Both the position numbers and the translations under genes were made by a program. From Salinibacterium sp. UTAS2018 (GTDB lineage: Bacteria; Actinomycetota; Actinomycetes; Actinomycetales; Microbacteriaceae): DNA of 64,000 bases. Position 1 is the stretch's first letter, and every line of letters begins with the position of its first letter. The DNA lies in the NCBI RefSeq assembly GCF_004118935.1, contig NZ_CP035375.1:2294001-2358000 (forward strand), given 5' to 3'. The notes under the pieces were generated by a model, which was not told the DNA's origin, searched no databases, and was given only the letters and a program-made list of their open reading frames with translations. Below are positions 33,917 through 47,514 of the stretch, one piece after another.

Positions 33917-35626
33917 ATGAGTTTTCTCAACGATCTCTTCACCGCCCAACCACTTCTTGCGCTATTCATCACCATCGCGCTGGGCTACCTCATTGGCAAG
34001 ATCCGGATCGGCAGTTTTGTACTCGGTGGGATCGCCGGAACGCTGATAGTGGGCGTGGTCATTGGTCAAGTCGGCGTGACGATTGACCCTGGTATCAAAA
34101 CGATCTTCTTTGCTCTCTTTATTTATGCGGTCGGATTTCAAGGCGGACCACAATTCTTCCACGCACTGAATCGTCGCTCTCTGAACCAACTCGCCTCAGC
34201 TGTCGTGATGACCGTGGTGGGGTTGATTGTCGTACTTATCGGCGCCTGGGTCTTCGGTCTCGATCGCGGTCTTGCCGCAGGTCTTGCCAGCGGCGGATTG
34301 ACCCAGTCCGCTATCCTCGGCACGGCAGGTGATGCCATCGCGAACTTGGGGCTATCGGCTGAGGTAACCAAGACGATGCAGACCAACGTGGCCGTTGGGT
34401 ACGCCGTTACCTATATCTTCGGATCCCTTGGTCCAATCATCTTGGTGACGTGGTTTATTCCCGCGCTCAAGCGGTGGAACATTCGAGCAGAGGCCATCAA
34501 ACTTTCAGCCACGATGTCCGGCGGTATCGCCGAACTCGAGCCCGGGGAGTTCAACGCGGTTCGCCCCGTCGTTACGAGATTCTTCAGCCTGGATGAGACG
34601 CGAGGTTCCAGCGGAAAGACTGCCCTCGAAATTGATGCGATTCTCTCCGACGCCGCAGTTGAGGCCATTCTCCGCTCCGGTGCAGCGATTAACTTAACTG
34701 ATGAGACCGTGCTCCAGCCTGATGACGTGGTCGTCCTTTCGGGCACACCCGAAGCAATGATTGTGGCGGGGGCTCTTCTCGGCGATGAAGTGCCGGCGTC
34801 CAGTGGATTCCCCTTGGTCGAGGAGTTCCGTGAAATTATTTTGACGAATAAAGCTCTGACAGCTCGGTCGTTGAACGAGATTCATGAGCATGTCAACGTG
34901 GGTACTCGCCACGGAGTGTTTCTGACGAAGGCTAAGCGGATGGGCATCGAGCTGCCCCTGCTGGGCAAGCTTAATTTCAACAGGGGCGATGAACTTCACT
35001 TCGTCGGGCGGCCCGCTGATCTTGATCGGGTACAGTCCAAGCTCGGTTACAAAATTGGTGCGGCGGCCATAACTGACTTCATTTTCTTTGGCATTGGGAT
35101 GACGATCGGTCTACTGCTCGGGCTCATCAGCTTTACGCTGTGGGGTGTACCAATATCGCTCGGAAGCGGTGTTGGATGCCTGCTCTCCGGACTCTTGTTC
35201 GGATGGCTGCGCAGCGTGCACCCACGGTACGCCGCGCTTCCCACCGGGGCCTCCAACTTCCTGCGAGACTTCGGGCTTGCCGTCTTCGTCGGAGTCGTAG
35301 GAATCACCGCTGGGCCCCAAGCCCTCGTGGCAATTCAGCAGCACGGGATCACTTTATTCCTCCTCGGAGTGGCCGTCACCCTGATTCCTCCGATCCTGAC
35401 GTTTTTCTTCTCGTATTACGTGCTTCGAATCCGCAATCCGATTGAAGCTCTCGCCTGTGTTGCCGGAGGGCGGAGTTCGAACCCGGCGTTCGCCGCGCTT
35501 TTGGACAAGGCCGGGAACGCAACCCCCGTAGTTTCTTTCACCATCACGTACGCCGTTGCCAATGTGTTCTTGACCCTGTGGGGTCCTGTAATCGTGGCGC
35601 TAGTGACCACTAATGCCGTTGTGTAA
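33917..35626 (+). CDS. aspT: Aspartate:alanine exchanger family transporter (AspT type)
   Basis: A 569-residue membrane protein of the AAE family. It has two blocks of hydrophobic helices (about 8-190 and 380-565) separated by a cytoplasmic region with two TrkA_C/RCK_C-like folds (about 205-370), the AspT layout. LTQSAILGTAGDAIANLGL and the second-half counterpart CVAGGRSSNPAFAALLDKAGNATP are the paired re-entrant motifs of the family. AspT swaps external aspartate for internal alanine, moving one negative charge inward. The next gene is aspartate 4-decarboxylase, giving the known energy-yielding pair of Tetragenococcus and Comamonas. The gap is 22 bases. Confidence 0.9.
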   Translation: MSFLNDLFTAQPLLALFITIALGYLIGKIRIGSFVLGGIAGTLIVGVVIGQVGVTIDPGIKTIFFALFIYAVGFQGGPQFFHALNRRSLNQLASAVVMTVVGLIVVLIGAWVFGLDRGLAAGLASGGLTQSAILGTAGDAIANLGLSAEVTKTMQTNVAVGYAVTYIFGSLGPIILVTWFIPALKRWNIRAEAIKLSATMSGGIAELEPGEFNAVRPVVTRFFSLDETRGSSGKTALEIDAILSDAAVEAILRSGAAINLTDETVLQPDDVVVLSGTPEAMIVAGALLGDEVPASSGFPLVEEFREIILTNKALTARSLNEIHEHVNVGTRHGVFLTKAKRMGIELPLLGKLNFNRGDELHFVGRPADLDRVQSKLGYKIGAAAITDFIFFGIGMTIGLLLGLISFTLWGVPISLGSGVGCLLSGLLFGWLRSVHPRYAALPTGASNFLRDFGLAVFVGVVGITAGPQALVAIQQHGITLFLLGVAVTLIPPILTFFFSYYVLRIRNPIEALACVAGGRSSNPAFAALLDKAGNATPVVSFTITYAVANVFLTLWGPVIVALVTTNAVV

Positions 35627-35648
35627 ACACTCTGAGAAAAGGAAATCG

Positions 35649-37244
35649 ATGTCCACGCAGGACTACTCTAACTTCGCCAACCTCAGCCCGTTTGAGCTAA
35701 AAGACAAACTCATTTCCGTTGCCTCTTCCGACTCCCAAAGACTGATGTTGAACGCGGGACGCGGAAACCCAAACTTTCTGGCCACTCTTCCCCGCTGGGC
35801 ATTTCTCACTCTCGGCGAGTTCTCCATGAGGGAATCCGAAAGGTCATATTCCTACCTCAACAGCGGCTTTGGAGGGCTCCCGGAACAGGATGGCATCGTG
35901 CAGCGCTTCGAGGCCTTCGCCGCTCATCAGGACGATAGCCAAGGAATAACATTTCTGAGGTCAGCGCTCTCCTACGTCAAAGACCAACTCGGCCTCGATC
36001 GCGACGAGTTTCTGTTCGAGATGGTTGGCGCTTTTCTCGGGTGTACCTATCCGACACCACCGCGAATTTTGCGACATGTGGAGGAGATAATCAAGGCTTA
36101 TCTGACGCAGGAAATGTTTGGGCCCATTAAGCCTGACGGCGACTTCTCCCTCTTCGCCACCGAGGGCGGAACAGCGGCAATGGCGTACATCTTCCACAGT
36201 CTCTCGGTCAACGGAATCATCCACCCCGGCGAGAAAATTGCTCTCGCAACACCCATCTTTTCGCCGTATCTAGAGATTCCTGTTTTGGCGGAGTACGCGC
36301 TCGACGTCGTCGACATCCGGATGGATAGAACGGATGACTGGCAGCTCCCGCAGAGCGAAATCGATAAACTCCTTGATCCCGCCATCAAAGTATTTTGCAT
36401 CGTCAACCCCAGCAATCCGCCATCGTCGAAGCTCTCGAACGCAGTTCTTGACCAACTTACTGAATTGGTCAACAACCAACGTCCAGATCTCATCATCGTG
36501 ACTGATGACGTGTACGGGACATTCGCCGACGACTTCGTCTCCTTGTTTGCCGTCTTACCGCGCAACACCCTCCTCGTCTACTCGTTCTCCAAGTTTTTCG
36601 GAGCCACTGGATGGCGGCTGGGCGTTGTCGCCCTTCACGCAAGCAACGTCATCGACGACAAATTGACGGCTGTCCCCGAGAGTGAGAAGTCTGATTTGGA
36701 TGAGCGCTACGTATCGTTGAGCTCGGAGCCGCGCGCACTGACATTCATCGACCGTCTGGTCGCGGATAGCCGCGCGGTCGCCCTCAACCACACGGCAGGA
36801 CTCTCCACCCCGCAACAACTGCAGATGGCACTCTTTGCGCTCAATGGGTTGATGGATCGACTTGGCCAGTACAAGAATGCCGCTAAGCAACTTATCCGTC
36901 AGCGCTACCAAACCTTGTACCGCAACATTGGAATCACGGCAAAATTTGAGCCAAATGATGTGAACTACTACACCTTGATTGACCTGCAGGAACTTGGCGC
37001 CCATCTCTACGGCGCTGATTTCAAAAATTGGTTCATCAAACAGGATCTCGGCACGGCGTTTCTCTTCCGCCTCGCTGACGAAACCGGGGTAGTCCTCTTA
37101 CCAGGAAAGGGATTCGAGGTCATCGATACTTCCGCCCGAGTTTCCCTGGCGAACCTAACCGATAACGAATACCGAGCGATCGGTGCCGCGACTCGGCGCA
37201 TCGTCGATGAGTATCACGACGCGTTCACTCTCACGCTTGAGTAG
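35649..37244 (+). CDS. asdA: Aspartate 4-decarboxylase (PLP-dependent)
   Basis: A 531-residue fold-type I aminotransferase-like enzyme. The PLP lysine is Lys315 in YSFSKFFGATGWRLG; CIVNPSNPPSSKLS and VTDDVYGTFADDF hold the other cofactor-binding Asn, Asp and Tyr. The length and the opening NPNFLATLPRWAF fit bacterial AsdA. It turns L-aspartate into L-alanine and CO2, using up a proton. With AspT exchanging aspartate for alanine, each turn exports charge and consumes a cytoplasmic proton, so the pair makes proton-motive force and raises pH. The start at 35649 follows AAAAGGA; an earlier in-frame ATG at 35613 lies within the aspT end. Confidence 0.93.
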   Translation: MSTQDYSNFANLSPFELKDKLISVASSDSQRLMLNAGRGNPNFLATLPRWAFLTLGEFSMRESERSYSYLNSGFGGLPEQDGIVQRFEAFAAHQDDSQGITFLRSALSYVKDQLGLDRDEFLFEMVGAFLGCTYPTPPRILRHVEEIIKAYLTQEMFGPIKPDGDFSLFATEGGTAAMAYIFHSLSVNGIIHPGEKIALATPIFSPYLEIPVLAEYALDVVDIRMDRTDDWQLPQSEIDKLLDPAIKVFCIVNPSNPPSSKLSNAVLDQLTELVNNQRPDLIIVTDDVYGTFADDFVSLFAVLPRNTLLVYSFSKFFGATGWRLGVVALHASNVIDDKLTAVPESEKSDLDERYVSLSSEPRALTFIDRLVADSRAVALNHTAGLSTPQQLQMALFALNGLMDRLGQYKNAAKQLIRQRYQTLYRNIGITAKFEPNDVNYYTLIDLQELGAHLYGADFKNWFIKQDLGTAFLFRLADETGVVLLPGKGFEVIDTSARVSLANLTDNEYRAIGAATRRIVDEYHDAFTLTLE

Positions 37245-37301
37245 CTTCTGGCCAGAGAATTCTTCAGCATAAACCTTTTTATCGATAAATTATCAAGTAC
37301 A

Positions 37302-37428
37302 GCGTGCCCACATTTCACCCACACTTGAGGAACGTCGTGGTCAACTTATGGCGCCGACGTCCAGCCCAGTCACCAGTGTTTTGCAGTGATTTTGGGCACT
37401 TCCGCATAGTTCTGCGGGAATGGTTTTC
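37302..37428. repeat. Right end of island B (R2)
   Basis: Homologous without gaps to 26990-27116. RCCCACA pairs lie at 37306-37326. The outer part has diverged more than the 60 bases next to the core. The stretch 37245-37301, after the decarboxylase stop, is AT-rich and holds no gene. Confidence 0.82.
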
Positions 37429-37475
37429 GACTACGGATCAATAGGCCGGGGGTTCAAACCCCTCCGGGCGCACCA
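37429..37475 (+). repeat. Attachment core, copy 3 (right boundary of the island array)
   Basis: The 3' half of tRNA-Arg again, with a single T-to-C change in the T arm relative to copies 1 and 2. Host chromosome resumes at 37476. Confidence 0.92.
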
Positions 37476-37478
37476 GCT

Positions 37479-37510
37479 GAAAGCCCCACATTCGTGTGGG
37501 GCTTTCGTCG
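37479..37510 (+). terminator. Original host terminator of tRNA-Arg, displaced
   Basis: GAAAGCCCCACA (37479-37490) and TGTGGGGCTTTC (37495-37506) pair perfectly around TTCG. It directly follows the third core copy, where the tRNA gene's own terminator would be in an island-free chromosome. Confidence 0.75.
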
Positions 37511-37511
37511 T

Positions 37512-37565
37512 CACGAACCACTTTCGCTCGCGAGCCGTGAACAGGACACAATAGAGAGATGCTGC
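37512..37565 (+). repeat. Region upstream of the HsmA-like gene, copied at 24757-24806
   Basis: GAACCACTTTCGCTCGCGAG with its GCTCGCGAGC palindrome, running into the start codon of the next gene. See the copy in island A. Confidence 0.65.
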
Positions 37566-37951
37566 TGCCTGCCATCATTCTCATCACTCTGGCCCTCGTG
37601 TTCTACACGGTCGGGGTGTGGAGCGAGCGAGTGCAGAAGGTGCTCAAGCCGTGGCACGTCGTGCTCTTTGGGTTGGGCCTTGCGGCGGATGCCACGGGCA
37701 CGTTCCTGATGAACCTGATCGCGACGGAAAATCGTGCGGCCGGCATCGAGCAGAGCGCCTTGAACCAACTGATGGGTGTCACGGGGGTTATCGCGATCGT
37801 TCTTATGGCCGTGCACCTCGCTTGGGCGATCGTCGTGCTGGTGCGCAACCGTGAAGCCGAGAAGACCAGCTTTCACCGATTCTCTGTCATCGTGTGGGGC
37901 ATCTGGCTCGTGCCGTATATCGTCGGTGCGCTGGGATCGAGCCTCGGCTAG
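37559..37951 (+). CDS. HsmA-family small membrane protein
   Basis: A 130-residue integral membrane protein with four hydrophobic helices (about 1-22, 33-52, 70-95, 105-128). The pattern VFYTVGVWSERVQKVLKPWH, ADATGTFLM and the second half SFHRFSVIVWGIWLVPYIVGA fit the HsmA family (TIGR03987), whose role is not known. A copy of its first 18 codons lies as a truncated relic in island A (25633-25689), showing that it is the ancient neighbour of tRNA-Arg. Confidence 0.82.
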   Translation: MLLPAIILITLALVFYTVGVWSERVQKVLKPWHVVLFGLGLAADATGTFLMNLIATENRAAGIEQSALNQLMGVTGVIAIVLMAVHLAWAIVVLVRNREAEKTSFHRFSVIVWGIWLVPYIVGALGSSLG

Positions 37952-38067
37952 AGCTGTTCAGCTCGCGTAGCCAGCATCGCCAGCGCTGCGTTCGTCGCTA
38001 GTCGCGCGTCGCCAGCCGAGCCACGCCCGCCGTCGCCAGCAGGGCCCTGCCGCCCAGCCGTCGCCGC

Positions 38068-38883
38068 TCAGCTGATTCGCTCGCGCAAGAATGCCACCAC
38101 GCGATCGCGCGCAACCGCCGCCGAGTTGGCCGGGTTCTCGCGCACTTCGCCGGTGAGAACAGAGTGCGCAGTTGCTGCATAACCGTCGGGGTTCCCGGGC
38201 GAGGAATCCAGCTGGATGATCTCGAAGGCATCGCCGAGGCGAGCCTTGATGGTGTCGAAGCGGGCGCGTGGGGCGGCGGTGTCTTCACTGAAACGTAAGC
38301 CGAGAGCGCAGACTTCGCCGGCATCCGCTCGGGCAGCAATGCGGTCGAATTCGGCGGGCGAGACTCCCGCATCGAGTTGGCGCGCCTGGCCGACCGGAAA
38401 GGGGACGGCCGGTTGGCTGAGAACGGATGCCGCTACGGAGTCATCAATCGCCGCAGCTAACGCGAATCCGCCCGTGAAGCACTGCCCGATCACACCGACA
38501 CCGCGCCCGGGAGTGCGGGCCGCGAGGTCGGAGGCAACCGCCCGAAAGTAGTCGGTGACGGGCCGCGACGAGTTCGTTGCGAACGCGCGGAACTCCGCGG
38601 TCACGCACAACCGCAGCACGATCCGCGTCATGTAGCCCAGGGTTTTGGGCTTGCCCGGTTGGCCGAAGGGTGACGGCACGACCACGGTGAAGCCCGCCGC
38701 GACAAGGTGCTCGGCCAAGCCCAGCACCTCCGGGGTGATCCCGGGAATCTCGGGAATAAGCACAACGCCAGGCCCCGCCCCTTTTTCGAAGCAGTCGTAG
38801 GTCAAGCCCGCGGCGGAGAAGGGCGCGCGCACCCAACCGTCGAGCGTGCCGACCGGGGCGGAAGAGGTGGTCACGGGTGTCAT
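38068..38883 (-). CDS. Dienelactone hydrolase-family protein
   Basis: A 271-residue alpha/beta hydrolase. The nucleophile elbow is GQCFTGG with Cys135 in place of the usual Ser, as in dienelactone hydrolases; the expected acid and histidine lie near AGVSPAEFD and in the C-terminal half. No signal peptide. The family opens lactones or esters of small molecules. Divergent from the lipoprotein gene to its right. The region between this gene and the HsmA-like gene (37952-38067) contains only repeated CGTCGCCAG words. Confidence 0.82.
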   Translation of the reverse strand: MTPVTTSSAPVGTLDGWVRAPFSAAGLTYDCFEKGAGPGVVLIPEIPGITPEVLGLAEHLVAAGFTVVVPSPFGQPGKPKTLGYMTRIVLRLCVTAEFRAFATNSSRPVTDYFRAVASDLAARTPGRGVGVIGQCFTGGFALAAAIDDSVAASVLSQPAVPFPVGQARQLDAGVSPAEFDRIAARADAGEVCALGLRFSEDTAAPRARFDTIKARLGDAFEIIQLDSSPGNPDGYAATAHSVLTGEVRENPANSAAVARDRVVAFLRERIS

Positions 38884-39055
38884 GGGTCAATCTTCGCGCA
38901 TGGGAACCCAGCGCACCCTGTGTCAGCTGAGCGCCATCCAAAGCTCAGCCCACAACGACGGTGAGGCATCCACTGCTCACGCATAGCTCGTTCATAGGAA
39001 CGTCATAGAGAACCCCGCTGTGATGGAACACGTCAACCACCAGAGGAGCTTGATC

Positions 39056-40621
39056 ATGAAGCGAAACCACTTCACCCTTACCGCCGCCGTCAGCACCTTC
39101 CTAATCGGCGGAGTGCTGTTGGCCGGATGCTCGACCGCCGTTGACACTCCCGCCGTCACCTCCAGCGTGACCGCCGAGATCAGCGAAGCGAACGTCGACC
39201 TGAACCTTGGACCGGTTGCGACAGAAGTCCTCGCGGCGAACGCGAACTCAACGACCACCAACGACGACGAGTGGACCCTCGATGGCGCCGTTTCGATCGC
39301 CCTCGACGGCTCCACGGCAACTGCCGACGGCGATGGCGTGAGCGTCTCCGGCTCCACGATCACCATCAGCGCGGCCGGAACCTACATTCTCTCGGGGCAG
39401 TTCGATGGCCAAGTAGTCGTCGACACCGACGATGAAGCTGTCGTGGCCCTCGTGCTCGACGGCGCCGACATCTCTAGCGCCACGAGCGCCGCGATCGCGG
39501 TCGCTAACGCCGAAGACGTGGCCGTCTCCCTCAGCGGAACGAACTCACTCTCCTCCACCGGAGACGACGCCGACTACAACGCCACGCTCTTCAGCGACGC
39601 GGACCTCACCATCTCAGGCGACGGATCGCTTACGGTAAACAGCGCGGTCAACGACGGCATCACAAGCCACGACGACCTCGTCATCCTCTCGGGTGACATC
39701 ACGGTCACCGCCGGCGATGACGGTCTGCGCGGCAAAGACTCACTGACTATCGAAGGCGGCACGGTCACGGTGGATGCCGGCGGCGATGCCCTCAAGTCAG
39801 ACAACGACGAAGACGAGACCCGCGGCTACGTCTACATCGCGGGCGGAACAGTTGCCCTCACTGCAGCGGATGACGGGGTCCAGGCCGAAACCGACATTGT
39901 GATCGCCGGTGGTTCGACCACGCTCGCGGCCGAAGACGACGGGCTCAAGTCTGAGGTCAACATCGTGGTCTCGGGCGGCGGAACCGCTGTCACCAATTCT
40001 TACGAGGGCATCGAGTCGTACTACATCACCATCGAGGGTGGCGCGCTCGCGGTCAACGCGAGCGACGACGGCATCAACGCAACGAGCGGCACCAGCACCA
40101 CCACCGACATTGGCGGCATCGTCGAAGCGGATGACGGAGCAATGGTGTCGATCACCGGCGGCGAGACCACGGTCAACTCTGCCGGCGACGGAATCGACTC
40201 CAACGGTTCGATGCTCGTCACGGGCGGTATGACCACGGTGTTCGGATCGTCAGAGGACCGTGAGGGTGCGCTCGATGCGAACGGCGTCATCGTGGTCGAC
40301 GGCGGAACAGTCCTGGCAGTCGGCATGACCGGAATGGCCACCTCGCCCGAAACGTCCTCGGCTCAGGGCTGGGTGAGCGCTTCGCTCGAACAGTCCTACG
40401 GCGCCGACCAAGCCGTGCAGGTGCTCGATAGCAGCGGCACTGTGGTCGCCGAGTTCACCTCGATCAAGTCGTTCCAGTCGGTCGTGTTGTCGGATGCCGC
40501 CATCACGAACGGCGAGACCTACGCGGTCACCGTCAACGGCGATTCTGCCGGAACGGTGACTGCCGGAGTCGCTGCAGCGGGCAGCGAAGGTGCCGGTGAC
40601 GGAGGGGCGCCTCGCCCCTAG
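39056..40621 (+). CDS. Beta-helix carbohydrate-binding domain lipoprotein (Cthe_2159/DUF4353 type)
   Basis: A 521-residue exported lipoprotein; lipobox LAGC with the cysteine at residue 25. The rest is a chain of short beta strands with turns of the DDG(I/L/V) kind, for example TAGDDGLRG, AADDGVQAE, AEDDGLKSE, ASDDGINAT and SAGDGIDSN, each followed by an I-GG strand. This is the right-handed beta-helix of Cthe_2159-like proteins, which bind cellulose or pectin-like sugars and calcium. The start follows AGGAG. The common partners (CotH, VTC-like polymerase, DUF4956) are absent on both sides, so it appears alone. The function is surface glycan binding by family inference. Confidence 0.83.
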   Translation: MKRNHFTLTAAVSTFLIGGVLLAGCSTAVDTPAVTSSVTAEISEANVDLNLGPVATEVLAANANSTTTNDDEWTLDGAVSIALDGSTATADGDGVSVSGSTITISAAGTYILSGQFDGQVVVDTDDEAVVALVLDGADISSATSAAIAVANAEDVAVSLSGTNSLSSTGDDADYNATLFSDADLTISGDGSLTVNSAVNDGITSHDDLVILSGDITVTAGDDGLRGKDSLTIEGGTVTVDAGGDALKSDNDEDETRGYVYIAGGTVALTAADDGVQAETDIVIAGGSTTLAAEDDGLKSEVNIVVSGGGTAVTNSYEGIESYYITIEGGALAVNASDDGINATSGTSTTTDIGGIVEADDGAMVSITGGETTVNSAGDGIDSNGSMLVTGGMTTVFGSSEDREGALDANGVIVVDGGTVLAVGMTGMATSPETSSAQGWVSASLEQSYGADQAVQVLDSSGTVVAEFTSIKSFQSVVLSDAAITNGETYAVTVNGDSAGTVTAGVAAAGSEGAGDGGAPRP

Positions 40622-40788
40622 CCCTCATGCGAGACTCCCGTCAGGGGAGTGCCTCGCCCGTCAACCGGAACTGCAGTGGTTGCCGCCAGAGTTCGCCGAA
40701 GGGCGTTCGCTCTGGCGGCGATCGCTGTTGCGGGTACAACTGTCAGCCAACAGTGGCAGGCTAAAACCACTGACGAAAGAGGGTTCTG

Positions 40789-41574
40789 ATGAACGACTAT
40801 CCAGGCATGATTTCCGAGAAGAACCTCATCCAGCCTGTTCCGCGTCGCATCCGTGGCTATTTCGCGGGCGAGCTCATCTTCGACACGACGGCAGCCCTGT
40901 ATGTGTGGGAGTGGGCGCCGTATCCGCAGTTCTACATCCCGCTCGCCGACGTGAAGTCCGAGTTCCTCGTCGACGAGGTGCAGGAGAAGCACGAGACCCG
41001 TGGCAGCTATCACCGTACGGGCCTCGCGGTGGAGGAGCGCGAGCATCCGGCCGCCGCCAAGGTTTATGCCGGCGATGGGCTCGAGGGCCTCGCCGACATG
41101 GTTCGTTTCGAGTGGGATGCTCTCGACTCCTGGTTCGAAGAAGACGAGCAGGTATTCGTGCACCCACGCAATCCGTACACGCGAGTGGATGCCGTACGTT
41201 CGACCCGCACAGTGCGCGTCGAACTCGACGGGGCCGTTCTTGCCGAGTCGTCGTCTCCGGTCATGGTCTACGAAACCGGTTTGCCGACGCGGTATTACCT
41301 CAATCGCACGGAGGTGAACTTTGAGCACCTCGTGCCCAACGACACTGTCACCGAGTGTCCCTATAAGGGAACCACCACCGATTACTGGTCGGTGAAGGTG
41401 GGCGGCACGGTGCACGACGATCTTGCGTGGTCGTATTCCTTCCCCACGCGCCAACTCTTGCCCATCACCGGGCTCGTCGCCTTCTACAACGAGAAGGTCA
41501 ATATCTTCATCGACGGTGTTGAGCTCACGCAGGCCAAGACGCACTTCTTCCCATCGAGTTCGGCCGACAAGTAG
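40789..41574 (+). CDS. DUF427 domain protein, two-domain
   Basis: A 261-residue cytoplasmic protein. The C-terminal half (about 140-240) is a clear DUF427 domain: VELDGAVLAESSSPVMVYE, TRYYLNRTEV, TECPYKGTTTDYWSV and the Trp-rich closing strands. The N-terminal half (about 20-110) looks like a second, more diverged copy of the same fold (GELIFDTTAALYVWEWAPYPQFYIP). The molecular role of DUF427 is unknown. The ATG follows a GAGGGTTCTG site. Confidence 0.8.
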   Translation: MNDYPGMISEKNLIQPVPRRIRGYFAGELIFDTTAALYVWEWAPYPQFYIPLADVKSEFLVDEVQEKHETRGSYHRTGLAVEEREHPAAAKVYAGDGLEGLADMVRFEWDALDSWFEEDEQVFVHPRNPYTRVDAVRSTRTVRVELDGAVLAESSSPVMVYETGLPTRYYLNRTEVNFEHLVPNDTVTECPYKGTTTDYWSVKVGGTVHDDLAWSYSFPTRQLLPITGLVAFYNEKVNIFIDGVELTQAKTHFFPSSSADK

Positions 41575-42308
41575 ACCAGTGGATGGCGCGGGCTGTCCGC
41601 TTCACGAGTGTCAGTCAGCGCGTTCCTCAACGAGCACAGTGCAGTGTTTTAGGGGCCTCATTTTTGCGACACGCCCGGGATGTGGGCGGTGTTGGCGAGG
41701 GGGGCAAAATGCACGTAATGTTTCCTCTTGTCACCCCAAAGGTGCGGAAGTCCCGGGCAGTTCTGCTGCTAGGTTTCCGGCCTCAAGTGGGGGCCACCAT
41801 CCTCCACAACTTTCGAGTTGTGGTCGAGTCAAACAGCGGAATTCCTTTCATTAGGATCCGACTTCAGATCTTAGGATGAGTACCCGCTTCATGCGTGTGT
41901 CGGTTGGTTGTTTTGGGCTGTTTTAGTCCGGGATTGCTGGTTTGACAAACAGTCTGAAGCTGGTAAGTTAGACAGGTTGCCTCCCGCAGTCAAGCGGGGG
42001 TTGCCAACACAGGTTTTGAAAGCCCTGGGGTGAAGCCGTTTGCGGTGGAGGTCAGGAGCGTCCGATCCTTGAGAACTCAACAGCGTGCACAATGTCAAAT
42101 GCCAAAAACCCGACTGTGCTTAATATGATCGTCCCGTTCGGGTCGTGATTGTTTGCACAGCGGATTCCTTTGGAAATAGATATAAACAAACAAAGCAAGT
42201 CAGTATTGATTTGTTCTGTCAGTTTCAAACTTGTCGCCTCGACGTCCTATTCCGGACGCGGGTGACGCAAGATGTGCATCGGTTACTTGTAGCTGGTGCA
42301 ATCAAACA
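41575..42308 (+). other. rRNA operon upstream region and leader, no gene
   Basis: No frame here looks coding. The stretch from the promoter at 41942 onward is the rRNA leader; TTGAGAACTCAACAGCGTGC at 42069-42088 is like the conserved leader words of actinobacterial rRNA operons, and the bases just before 16S are AT-rich and foldable. Confidence 0.6.
41942..41969 (+). promoter_or_regulatory. rRNA operon promoter
   Basis: A consensus TTGACA at 41942-41947 and TAAGTT at 41964-41969, 16 bases apart, about 340 bases before 16S. A TATGAT at 42124-42129 may belong to a second promoter but lacks a -35 box. Confidence 0.6.
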
Positions 42309-47459
<5,151 letters not shown>

Positions 47460-47514
47460 ACACCCCACCTCACTGGGCGACCTTCGGGTTGTCGAATGGT
47501 GACTGAGAAGAATT

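Larger units (their letters stand above)
27164..37475. mobile_element. Island B, tandem to island A: exporter, dicarboxylate and aspartate genes
   Basis: A 10.3-kb segment between attachment cores 2 and 3. The ends match those of island A while the cargo is entirely different: ABC-2 exporter, Dcu-type carrier, N-formylglutamate amidohydrolase, GAF-ANTAR regulator, aspartate/alanine exchanger and aspartate 4-decarboxylase. RCCCACA pairs lie at 27223-27243 and 37306-37326. Again no recombinase or other mobility gene is visible. Tandem arrays of this sort arise when a second element enters the core recreated by the first. Confidence 0.8.

Noticed and set aside
16081..37475. Integrase, excisionase, transposase or phage genes in the islands
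   Set aside because: All long frames were assigned to transport, enzyme or regulatory families; none resembles a recombinase.
37952..38067. CGTCGCCAG word repeats as a repeat element
   Set aside because: Short, irregular GC-rich words between two convergent genes; no larger unit.
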